This document shows positions 18,283 through 25,741 of a DNA stretch of 64,000 nt, piece by piece. The notes below the pieces were generated by a model. It saw nothing but the letters and a program-made list of their open reading frames with translations. It searched no databases and was not told the DNA's origin. The position numbers were made by a program, and so were the translations under genes. The stretch spans positions 80,936 through 144,935 of the forward strand of contig NZ_JABAII010000018.1 of NCBI RefSeq assembly GCF_012641405.1. Reading direction: 5' to 3'. This DNA is from Rhizobium sp. P40RR-XXII (GTDB lineage: Bacteria > Pseudomonadota > Alphaproteobacteria > Rhizobiales > Rhizobiaceae). Every line of letters begins with the position of its first letter. Within the stretch, counting starts at the first letter, position 1.

Positions 18283-19602
18283 ATGACATCGCACGTGCTC
18301 GACCTCGCCGGGGCCGGAATTGGTCCGTTCAACCTTAGCCTTGCCGCCCAGCTCGACTCCGTCCCGGAACTATCGGTTCACTTCTTCGAACGGCGCCCAT
18401 CCTTCGCCTGGCATCCGGGGATGATGCTGCCTGGTGCCGAGATGCAAACCTCCATCCTCAAGGATCTGGTGACCGCGACCAACCCGACGAGCCCCTGGAG
18501 CTTTCTTTCCTATCTTGTTGCTCACAAACGTTTTTATCAGTTTCTTAATGCGGAATATGAAGCCGTTCCGCGCAAGGAATTCGCCGATTATCTCGGATGG
18601 GTCGCACGCGGGCTGACCTCGCTTCGCTTCGGCGCAAGCGTGCACGAGGTTCACGCCAATGACGGCTTCTTCTCCATCGCCACCGACGATGGCTTAGCCA
18701 ACGCCCGCAATCTTTCCGTCGGTGTCGGCAAGATCCCGGCTCGCCCGGCCTGGGCCGAGCAGCTGCCGAAATCGATGACTTTCCATAGCAGCGAGGCAAC
18801 ACAGCGTCTCGGCGATGTGAAGGCTCCGCGCGTCGCCGTTATCGGCGGCGGCCAGAGCGGCGCCGAGATCGTCGATGCTCTCCTGGATCTGAACGCCGTC
18901 TCGACCCTTCACTGGATCAGCCGCCGGCCGAATTTCGAGCCGCTCGATGCCACGCCCTTTACCAACGAACTGTTCACGCCGGGCTATATGGAACGCTTCC
19001 ATGGGCTGCCGGAGGAACTTCGCCTCACCCATATGCGCCGGCAGGTGCTGGCGAGCGACGGTGTTTCCGCCTCCACCTTGAAAAAGCTCTATCGCCGGCT
19101 TTATGAGCGCAAGCTCGAAACTGCGGGCACCCCGGATCACGGCATATCGCTACGCCCTTTCCGCAACGTCATCGCGGCCGAGCAGGATGGTCCCGAAATC
19201 CGGCTGACCATGCGCAACGGCTTCGATGACAGTATCGAAACGCTGGCGGTCGACATGATCGTCCTTGCAACCGGCTATCGCTTTGTGCTTCCGGAATTCC
19301 TGCATTCGCTCGAAAACCGCATCGAACTGAGCTCCATCGGCGAGCCGGTGCTGGAAAGCGACTTCTCGCTGGCATGGGACGGCCCGCGTGAAAACCGCAT
19401 CTTCGTTCTCAATGCCGGCCGCCATAGCCACGGCATTGCGGAACCGCAACTCAGCCTGGCCGCGTGGCGCAGCGCCGTCATCGCCAACGCCCTGCTCGGA
19501 CGTGAGCATTTCAATATCGGCCAGCTTGACCCCATCGTTCAATGGGAAACCCACGGACATTTGTCGGACATCTCTTCGCATATGGGACAGGCGGCCGAAT
19601 AA
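18283..19602 (+). CDS. L-lysine N6-hydroxylase (IucD-like flavoprotein monooxygenase)
   Basis: A 439-residue member of the lysine/ornithine N-monooxygenase family, which uses FAD, NADPH and O2. The FAD motif is GAGIGPFNLSLAAQ at residues 10-23. Then come SFAWHPGMMLPGAEMQTSIL and KDLVTATNPTSPWSFLSYL, the NADPH motif VAVIGGGQSGAEIVDALLD at about 185-203, DMIVLATGYRF, and the C-terminal HGIAEPQLSLAAWRS. The HPGM and HKRFYQFL wording and the C-terminus resemble aerobactin IucD (lysine) more than PvdA or VbsO (ornithine), as far as memory allows. It would make N6-hydroxylysine for the acyltransferase encoded in the leftward arm. It starts 32 bases after the NRPS stop behind CTGGAG. Ornithine specificity is the main alternative. 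Confidence 0.88.
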   Translation: MTSHVLDLAGAGIGPFNLSLAAQLDSVPELSVHFFERRPSFAWHPGMMLPGAEMQTSILKDLVTATNPTSPWSFLSYLVAHKRFYQFLNAEYEAVPRKEFADYLGWVARGLTSLRFGASVHEVHANDGFFSIATDDGLANARNLSVGVGKIPARPAWAEQLPKSMTFHSSEATQRLGDVKAPRVAVIGGGQSGAEIVDALLDLNAVSTLHWISRRPNFEPLDATPFTNELFTPGYMERFHGLPEELRLTHMRRQVLASDGVSASTLKKLYRRLYERKLETAGTPDHGISLRPFRNVIAAEQDGPEIRLTMRNGFDDSIETLAVDMIVLATGYRFVLPEFLHSLENRIELSSIGEPVLESDFSLAWDGPRENRIFVLNAGRHSHGIAEPQLSLAAWRSAVIANALLGREHFNIGQLDPIVQWETHGHLSDISSHMGQAAE

Positions 19603-19603
19603 A

Positions 19604-20323
19604 GTGGCCATTCTCCGAGAGGGAGATGGCGTCGCGCAGGTCGAGCTCCATAGCCTGCATCTGCGCGACGGACTTGATATCCCGGACGGAATGTTGAGCG
19701 AACAGGAAAGACACCGCGCGGCGGCATTTCGATCGGCCGAAGCGCGGCGTCTTTTTGTTGCCGGACGGTTCCTTTGTCGGCGCGTCCTCGGCAATCTGCT
19801 CGGCTGCGCGCCGCAGGCGCTATCCATTGCGATTGCGCTGTCGGGCAGACCCTACCTGTCCGACCATCCCGATATCGACTTCAATATTTCCCATGTGCGC
19901 GATCGAGTGGCGCTTGCGATCTGTCGCGGCGGTCTTATCGGCATCGATATCGAACGTCTCGATGCATTTTCGGAGACGGAGGCCCGCGAGATCATGCCGA
20001 TGATCCTTTCCGAACATGAGCTCGATCAAATGCATCAATTGGATGCACTTGATCGCCACGATGCCTTTGTCGCCTGCTGGGTTCAAAAAGAGGCTGTGCT
20101 GAAATGCCTTGGCCAGGGCTTTCTTGCCGACCCGCAAAGCGTGATACTCGTGCCCGGCGACACAACCTACAGCATCAATTGCCAAGCGTCTGACGAACCG
20201 ATTTTCATCCGATCCGGCCGGATGGGTGATGGAGAAACCACGGATTTTCAATGGGCTATCGCGACATCAAGGGCCGCGACAGAGCCGCAATGGCGGCATC
20301 ACATAGGCGGGATTTCCTTATAG
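19604..20323 (+). CDS. Sfp/EntD-type 4'-phosphopantetheinyl transferase
   Basis: About 239 residues. The family motifs are clear: FNISHVRDRVALAI, the magnesium-binding GIDIERLDAF (G-x-D-x-E), and WVQKEAVLKCLGQG (W-x-x-K-E-A). It attaches the phosphopantetheine arm of CoA to the carrier-domain serine of the NRPS encoded two genes upstream, as VbsP does in vicibactin synthesis. The start was set to GTG 19604, one base after the hydroxylase stop, which gives the normal family length. The longer open frame beginning inside the hydroxylase gene (19388) encodes unrelated text there. Its compact placement suggests co-translation with the hydroxylase. Confidence 0.85.
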   Translation: MAILREGDGVAQVELHSLHLRDGLDIPDGMLSEQERHRAAAFRSAEARRLFVAGRFLCRRVLGNLLGCAPQALSIAIALSGRPYLSDHPDIDFNISHVRDRVALAICRGGLIGIDIERLDAFSETEAREIMPMILSEHELDQMHQLDALDRHDAFVACWVQKEAVLKCLGQGFLADPQSVILVPGDTTYSINCQASDEPIFIRSGRMGDGETTDFQWAIATSRAATEPQWRHHIGGISL

Positions 20324-20402
20324 ATCGCATGTAAAAGTTAAAATAAAATCAGGCGGATAAGCCATGATTTAGGAGATGCTACACTTTTCCGCCTCACTAT
20401 CT

Positions 20403-20417
20403 TGACTCTCATTATCA
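20403..20417. promoter_or_regulatory. Candidate RirA iron-responsive operator upstream of the ECF sigma gene
   Basis: TGACTCTCATTATCA matches TGA-N9-TCA, the core of rhizobial iron-responsive operators bound by RirA under iron sufficiency. It overlaps a possible -35 (TTGACT, 20402-20407), with TATAGG 15 bases further on as a poor -10. It lies 72 bases before the chosen sigma-factor start. Repression here would shut down the sigma factor, and with it the island, when iron is plentiful, as proposed for rpoI in R. leguminosarum. Confidence 0.6.
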
Positions 20418-20488
20418 TGTTTTATAGGTTCCCTCTCAAAAAGAGGGGTACGACGAAATGCAACTTTGGATTTCAGCGAGAGCCCGAC

Positions 20489-21079
20489 ATGATTGCCAAC
20501 CATTCGCAGTCGACTTCCAATGAGCAACTCCAGACAGCACTTCACGCCTATCCGAAACTTCTCTCCGTCGCGCGCAGGATCACGGGTAACATGACTTTGG
20601 CCGAAGATGTCGTGCAGGAGGTTCTCCTGCAGCTGGTCTCCAAGCCGCTTGGGGAAGACATAGCCGCACCCGCATCCTATGTGATGCGCATGGTGCGCAA
20701 TCTGGCCACCGACCATGTGCGGCGCCTGCAATATGAACGCGGCCTGTTCGTCGAAGAAGAGATCGGCGGCAACACCTCCGCCTATGGAAGTCCTGAAGAA
20801 CACCTCCATGAAGCCGAGGCCTACAAGGCCTTTCGCTGCACGGTCGAAGCCATGCCCGCCAGAACCCGCAAGTTCTACGAGGAGCACTATTTCGACGACA
20901 TTCCCCAGAACATCATCGCCAAGGAAGCCGGCGTGTCCTGTGCCCTTGTTTGCGGCCTCCTGCGGGAGGCGCATTCGCGTTGCCTCGCCGCCATCTCGCT
21001 TGAAGCCGATCATAATTGTGCTGCCGGCAGCGACCACCGGCGAAACCGCTCCGCGCGGGCACGGGAGATGCGAGCCTGA
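20489..21079 (+). CDS. Iron-starvation ECF sigma factor, RpoI/FecI-like
   Basis: About 196 residues with region 2 (ARRITGNMTLAEDVVQEVLL, then YVMRMVRNLATDHVRRLQYE, the -10 recognition helix) and region 4 (FYEEHYFDDIPQNIIAKEAG, then the recognition helix ending REAHSRCLAAI), the FecI/PvdS/RpoI pattern. No anti-sigma gene is adjacent, as with rpoI, so control is probably at its own promoter, where an iron box lies at 20403. ATG 20489 was chosen; the upstream in-frame TTG at 20402 falls inside that operator. Probable targets are the NRPS and acyltransferase promoters at 13.9-14.2 kb, where no good housekeeping promoter was seen. That link is inference. Confidence 0.8.
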   Translation: MIANHSQSTSNEQLQTALHAYPKLLSVARRITGNMTLAEDVVQEVLLQLVSKPLGEDIAAPASYVMRMVRNLATDHVRRLQYERGLFVEEEIGGNTSAYGSPEEHLHEAEAYKAFRCTVEAMPARTRKFYEEHYFDDIPQNIIAKEAGVSCALVCGLLREAHSRCLAAISLEADHNCAAGSDHRRNRSARAREMRA

Positions 21080-21138
21080 TGGGAGTACATCGCCATCCTC
21101 TGCAAACGGCGCTCAACCGACAGGATAAGGAAAAGCAG

Positions 21139-21612
21139 ATGCAGGAAGCTGTCGAGATAACCGAATTCAAAGGCACGATCTGTCGTGCGATCATGTCGGA
21201 ACTTACGGAGTGGTTCACCGACCCCGATGTCGTCGAAGCCTGCGCAGGCGCAGTCGAAACCCTGCCGATGTTCGGCTGCATCGAGGCAGACACCGTCTCC
21301 GGCTTCGTTTCGCTGCGCGCGCATCCGCCGGCGGCCATGGAAATCCTGGTGATCGCAACGCGGCGCCAATATCATCGCAGCGGTGTCGGCAAGCGATTGC
21401 TGGCCGCCGCCGAGACATTCGCGCGATCCTCCAATTGCAAGCTGTTGACGGTGAAGACGCTCGCTCCGCGTGGCAAAGACGAGCCGCAATATGAAAAGAC
21501 GCGCGCCTTTTATGACAGGAACGGCTTCATCCGCGCGGAGATCTTTCCGACGCTTTGGCGCGAGAGCGACCCCTGTCTTTTCTTCGTCAAGCCATTGATT
21601 TCAATCAATTAA
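21139..21612 (+). CDS. GNAT-family N-acetyltransferase
   Basis: About 157 residues with the GNAT acetyl-CoA core: MEILVIATRRQYHRSGVGKR (strand beta4 and the R-x-x-G-x-G/A pyrophosphate loop, here RSGVGKR), LLAAAETFARSSNCKLLTVKT and FYDRNGFIRAEIFPTLWRES. The start was placed at ATG 21139, which has AAGGAAAA upstream. An alternative ATG at 21079 overlaps the sigma stop, which hints at translational coupling. It lies between the sigma gene and the siderophore import genes. It could acetylate the siderophore, as VbsC acetylates the alpha-amino group in vicibactin, or protect against an intermediate; the sequence is not VbsC-like enough to decide. Confidence 0.7.
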   Translation: MQEAVEITEFKGTICRAIMSELTEWFTDPDVVEACAGAVETLPMFGCIEADTVSGFVSLRAHPPAAMEILVIATRRQYHRSGVGKRLLAAAETFARSSNCKLLTVKTLAPRGKDEPQYEKTRAFYDRNGFIRAEIFPTLWRESDPCLFFVKPLISIN

Positions 21613-21673
21613 CAAAGCCGATTCGCCGGCAATCAACATCTCGGGAAGCCGGAGCGCTTCAGCAGGAACGATA

Positions 21674-22486
21674 ATGAAAGACGAAACGACTGCCCGAAAC
21701 GATCAGCAGCATGCAACGGCTTTCACGACGGAAGGCTTGCGTTTCGAGGTCGATGGCAAAACCATTCTTCACCCGCTCGATATCAGCTTCAAAGCCGGCG
21801 AAATTTCCGGCCTGATCGGCCATAACGGCTCCGGCAAATCCACGCTGATCAAATTGCTGGCGCGGCAGATTCAGCCGACGGGCGGTCGCATCCTGTTCGA
21901 CGGCGCAGCAGTCAGCGCCTATGACACGCGTGCTTTCGCGCGCGCCGTCGCCTATTTGCCGCAAGACACCACATCGGCTGCCGGCATGAAGGTCGAGGAG
22001 CTTGTCGCGTGCGGGCGCTATCCCTGGCATGGAGCGCTCGGTCGCTTCACCGATCTCGACCGCGAAAAGGTAGAGACGGCCATGAAGCTGACGCATGTCG
22101 ATACCCTTGCGGGCCGGATGGTGGATACGCTTTCCGGCGGCGAGCGCCAGCGCGTCTGGATCGCGATGCTGGTCGCCCAGGACAGCCGCTGCCTGCTGCT
22201 CGACGAGCCGACTTCGGCGCTCGACATCGCCCATCAGATGGAAATTCTCGGGCTTGTGCGGGAGCTTTGCCGAACAAAGGACTTGAGTGTTATCCTCGTC
22301 CTGCACGACATCAACGTCGCGGCGCATTTCTGCGATCATCTGCATGCGCTGAAGCAAGGTCGCCTGATTGCAACCGGCCCCTCACCAAGCCTCATGAAAG
22401 CCGAGACGCTGCATACGATCTACGGCGCCAACATGGGCGTCACGGCCCACCCTGTGCATGGGACGCCGCTTGCCTATGTCATCTGA
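21674..22486 (+). CDS. Ferric-siderophore ABC transporter ATP-binding protein (FhuC/FepC-like)
   Basis: A 270-residue ABC ATPase. Walker A is GHNGSGKSTLIK at residues ~53-64. The Q-loop segment is AVAYLPQDTTSAAGMKVEEL, the signature is LSGGERQRVWIAMLVAQDS, Walker B with the catalytic glutamate is CLLLDEPTSALD, and the switch histidine is in VILVLHDINVAAHFCDH. The ARYLPQ..and VAxGRYPWHGALGR wording is typical of the iron-siderophore group. It powers import across the inner membrane with the binding protein and permease encoded next. Its stop overlaps the binding-protein start, so the three genes form one translational unit. Confidence 0.9.
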   Translation: MKDETTARNDQQHATAFTTEGLRFEVDGKTILHPLDISFKAGEISGLIGHNGSGKSTLIKLLARQIQPTGGRILFDGAAVSAYDTRAFARAVAYLPQDTTSAAGMKVEELVACGRYPWHGALGRFTDLDREKVETAMKLTHVDTLAGRMVDTLSGGERQRVWIAMLVAQDSRCLLLDEPTSALDIAHQMEILGLVRELCRTKDLSVILVLHDINVAAHFCDHLHALKQGRLIATGPSPSLMKAETLHTIYGANMGVTAHPVHGTPLAYVI

Positions 22487-23381
22487 ACGCAGCTTCGAAA
22501 CCCTGAAGTTATCCCGCCGCGCGCTTCTTGCCGCCGCAGCGCTTTGTGCCGTTCCACGGGCGGGAATGGCAGCCGGGCCGATATCAGGCCCGATCGTCTC
22601 GCTGGACTATGGCCTGGCCTCGACGCTGCTTGCACTCGGCGTCACGCCGGCGGCAATCGCCTCCCTTGCCGATTGGAACACATGGGTCGTCGAACCGAAA
22701 ATGCCTGATGGCGTCATCGATCTCGGCACCACCAGCGAGATCAATCTCGAGGTTCTGGCCAGCGTGAAGCCGGCACTGATCCTGACGACGCCCTATCTCG
22801 CTCCCCTGAAGCCGCGGCTGGAAGCGATCTCGCCGGTCTTGGAACTGACAATCTATGCCGATGGCGGCGAGGCACTGCAGCGTTCCATCACGGCGACACG
22901 GTTGCTTGCCGACGCCATCGGGCGACGGTCCCACGCGGAAGATTTCCTTGCCCGGTCCGAGCAATTCTTCGACGATTGCGCAATGCGGGTGAAGAAGCTC
23001 AACCCTCCGCCATTGGCGCTCATCAATTTTGTCGACACCCGCCACGCCCGTATCTATTGCGGTGCCGGCCTCTACCAGAACGTCATGACCAGGATCGGCC
23101 TGAAGAATGCGTGGACCGGGCCTGGCGACTATTGGGGCTTCGAGACAATCGGGCTGGAGCAATTGGCAACGCTCGATCAAAGCCTGCGCCTGATCGCATT
23201 CGAACCTCTGCTCCCACCCAACGTCCTCGACAACCTGCGGGATAGTCCGTTGTGGACCAGCCTCCCCTTCGTGCGGGCCGGGCGCGTATCGGTGCTGCCG
23301 GGCACCTTGATGTTCGGCATGGTACAGGAAGCGGAACGCTTTGCGCGCATCCTGCTCGATCATCTGGAAAAATTCGCATGA
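22476..23381 (+). CDS. Ferric-siderophore periplasmic binding protein (FhuD-like), Tat-type signal
   Basis: About 301 residues of the TroA/FhuD-like class III binding-protein family. The N-terminus has a twin-arginine-like leader (KLSRRALLAAAALCA) with an Ala-x-Ala-type end near GMAAG. The mature part has IVSLDYGLASTLLALGVTPA, the ILEx-like NLEVLASVKPALILTTPYLA, and YWGFETIGLEQLATLDQ. It would carry ferric hydroxamate from the outer-membrane receptor to the permease. Start chosen at ATG 22476, just before the RR leader, overlapping the ATPase stop by 11 bases; an ATG at 22458 is also in frame. Confidence 0.85.
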   Translation: MSSERSFETLKLSRRALLAAAALCAVPRAGMAAGPISGPIVSLDYGLASTLLALGVTPAAIASLADWNTWVVEPKMPDGVIDLGTTSEINLEVLASVKPALILTTPYLAPLKPRLEAISPVLELTIYADGGEALQRSITATRLLADAIGRRSHAEDFLARSEQFFDDCAMRVKKLNPPPLALINFVDTRHARIYCGAGLYQNVMTRIGLKNAWTGPGDYWGFETIGLEQLATLDQSLRLIAFEPLLPPNVLDNLRDSPLWTSLPFVRAGRVSVLPGTLMFGMVQEAERFARILLDHLEKFA

Positions 23382-25363
23382 CCCGCATCGAAGCAAACAA
23401 TCCCCTAGGTGCTCCGGCCGTGGCGCTGACGCTGCTGGCACTCGCCGGTCTCCTCTCCTGGCATCAATTGGCCCCTGATTTTTCACGTCTGATGACGCAG
23501 GAAGCCGGTTACGATCCGCAGCGTCTGCTGCTGCTCTATTCGACGCTGCCGAGAATTATGACGGCGTTGCTGGCCGGTGCCGCGCTCTCGCTGTCAGGAA
23601 GCCTGTTGCAGCAGGTGCTGCGCAATCCGCTGGCCTCTCCCTCGACGCTCGGCATTTCCGCGGGTGCCAACCTTGCGCTGGTGGCCGTCATGCTCGCCTT
23701 CCCCGCCGTACAAGGCCTTAGCCGCGATGCGGTCGCCCTGTTCGGGAGTGCCGCAGCCGCGGCCGTTGTTTTCCTCATCGGCGCAAGACGCGGCTTCTCG
23801 CCCCTGGCGCTCGTCCTTGCCGGATTGATCGTCGGCGTCTGGAGCGGCGCGCTCGCCGCCATTCTCGTCCTGATGAACGATCGCTACCTTTCCGGCCTCT
23901 TCATCTGGGGCGCCGGATCGCTGGCGCAGCAAAGCTGGACCATTCCACTTTCTCTCCTTCCCAAGATCGTCATCCTCTTCGCCGCAGCCCTGCTGATGGC
24001 GCGGCCGCTCTCGCTCATGGAGCTAGGCGACAGCGGCGCCAGCGGACTTGGGCTATCGGTGAAACGAACACGTATCGCTGCCGTCTGCATCGCGATTGCG
24101 CTTGCTGCCATCGTCACCAGTGCCGTCGGCGTCATCGGCTTTATCGGTTTGATCGCGCCGCGCGTCACCCAGATTGCCGGCGCCCGGCAGATGAAGAGCC
24201 AACTCGTCTGGTCTCCCCTCATCGGCGCAGGACTATTGCTTCTGACGGATGAAGCATTGGTGCTCCTTTCCGGCGCATCTTCGACCTTCCTTCCGACAGG
24301 AGCCATTACAGCCTTGCTCGGCGCACCGCTTCTGCTTCTGATGCTGCCGCGCCTGAAGACGGTGCAGCGCAATGTTGCGAACCCGTCGCAGGATGCGAAC
24401 CGCGCCATGCGAACACCGAAAGCGCTGCTGGTTGCCTCAATTCCGGCGCTCGCCCTTCTGCTAGCCGGTGCGGTCTTCTTCGGGCGCGCACCGGACGGCG
24501 CGTGGACGTTCCTCACCTATATGCATTGGCCCGACGTGCTGCCCTATCGGCTGCCACGCATCGCCGGCGCCTTTGCCGCCGGCATGATGCTGGGCGTTGT
24601 CGGCGCCATCCTGCAACGGCTGAGCGGCAACGAGATGGCGAGCCCCGAGGTGCTGGGCATTTCCGCGGGCGCGACCCTGGGCGTCACCGCCGCGCTTTTT
24701 CTGCTGCCTGCTCCAGGCATTGTCGCGCAGCTCGGCTTCGGCGGTCTCGGCGCTTTCGCCGTCCTCGTCGCCATTTTCCTTTTCGGCGTCCGATCGGGCT
24801 TCGCGCCCGAGCGTGTGCTTCTAACAGGTATCGCACTCGGGGCCATGCTGGATGCCTTCATCAGCGTGCTCGCCGCCGGCGGCGATCCTCGTACAATGAT
24901 CGTCATGCAATGGATGAGCGGCTCGACCTATCTTGTTGATACACCAAAGGCAATTGCCGCGACAACCGCAGCGGCGGCAGGCCTTGCACTTGCATTCCTC
25001 GCCCATCGATGGCTCGATCTTTTACCGCTCGGTCCACAAGCAGCGCAAGCGATCGGCATCCGCGTCAATCTCGCCCGCGCCTGCCTCTTTGCGCTGGCCG
25101 CAACCATGACCGCCGCCGCCACACTCATCCTCGGCCCCTTGAGCTTCATCGGCCTCATGGGCCCGCATCTGGCAAGAGAGCTCGGATTGCAAGGCGCCGC
25201 GCCCCAACTCGCCGGCGCAGCGCTGGCAGGCGGTGGCCTGATGGTGCTTGCGGACTGGTTCGGCAGAATGATCGCGTTCCCATATCAAATGCCCGCCGGC
25301 CTCGTCTCAGCACTCGTGGGGGCGCCAGTGCTGCTGGTGATGCTGATAAATCGATCGAAATGA
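23378..25363 (+). CDS. Ferric-siderophore ABC transporter permease, fused double FhuB-type
   Basis: About 661 residues, the size of E. coli FhuB (~660), with two tandem FecCD permease halves. Half one has LPRIMTALLAGAALSLSGSL, ASPSTLGISAGANLALV and VIGFIGLIAPRVTQIAGARQ. Half two has LPRIAGAFAAGMMLGVVGAI, ASPEVLGISAGATLGVTAAL and GPLSFIGLMGPHLARELGLQ. Each half carries about ten membrane helices and one ATPase-contact loop. The fused form is typical of ferric-hydroxamate importers, which supports a hydroxamate substrate. ATG 23378 overlaps the binding-protein stop (ATGA); the longer frame from 23252 runs back over that gene and was not used. Confidence 0.9.
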   Translation: MTRIEANNPLGAPAVALTLLALAGLLSWHQLAPDFSRLMTQEAGYDPQRLLLLYSTLPRIMTALLAGAALSLSGSLLQQVLRNPLASPSTLGISAGANLALVAVMLAFPAVQGLSRDAVALFGSAAAAAVVFLIGARRGFSPLALVLAGLIVGVWSGALAAILVLMNDRYLSGLFIWGAGSLAQQSWTIPLSLLPKIVILFAAALLMARPLSLMELGDSGASGLGLSVKRTRIAAVCIAIALAAIVTSAVGVIGFIGLIAPRVTQIAGARQMKSQLVWSPLIGAGLLLLTDEALVLLSGASSTFLPTGAITALLGAPLLLLMLPRLKTVQRNVANPSQDANRAMRTPKALLVASIPALALLLAGAVFFGRAPDGAWTFLTYMHWPDVLPYRLPRIAGAFAAGMMLGVVGAILQRLSGNEMASPEVLGISAGATLGVTAALFLLPAPGIVAQLGFGGLGAFAVLVAIFLFGVRSGFAPERVLLTGIALGAMLDAFISVLAAGGDPRTMIVMQWMSGSTYLVDTPKAIAATTAAAAGLALAFLAHRWLDLLPLGPQAAQAIGIRVNLARACLFALAATMTAAATLILGPLSFIGLMGPHLARELGLQGAAPQLAGAALAGGGLMVLADWFGRMIAFPYQMPAGLVSALVGAPVLLVMLINRSK

Positions 25364-25741
25364 CCCCTTCACCTTTGCCATATGTACACTTTGTAAGATC
25401 GTGAATATGGTACACTAATGACGCTTTGCATTAGGTGTGCCATTGCCATTGTCCAACGCAACCGATTTGCAAATTGAAAGCTGGCAGCCATCCCGCTTCG
25501 AGAAGCACCGGAAAGCTCTAACCACGTTGGCGCAGAAAGCCGACCTTGACTGGGTTATCAATCGCTTCCACCACCATCCGTGCCCACTCCGGAGCCGCTG
25601 GAGCACGGCGAAAAAGGAGAGTGGATGCCCATAATCTTGGCCGTTCCTACACAATACAGTTAGCAGTAAGCTACGAAGCAGATCTCGCCGAGTTTGGAGA
25701 TACATCAGGACCGCCCCCACAACGAGACGCCCGCCATACAC
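25364..25741. other. Gene-poor spacer between convergent permease and receptor genes
   Basis: Convergent end region of 378 bases. Short open frames exist on both strands (for example 25437-25634 plus) but have no ribosome site, no recognisable motif and poor codon character. A tacact word occurs twice (25385-25390 and 25411-25416), but no clear hairpin terminator was found. Confidence 0.4.

Noticed and set aside
19388..19603. Longer N-terminus for the phosphopantetheinyl transferase
   Set aside because: The region codes for the hydroxylase C-terminus in another frame, and the extension is unlike PPTases. GTG 19604 gives the normal length.
20402..20488. TTG start of the sigma-factor frame
   Set aside because: The TTG lies inside the predicted iron box and the extra residues are not sigma-like. 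ATG 20489 was preferred.
21139..21612. Assigning the small GNAT as VbsC
   Set aside because: It has only the generic GNAT core; nothing specific supports that name.
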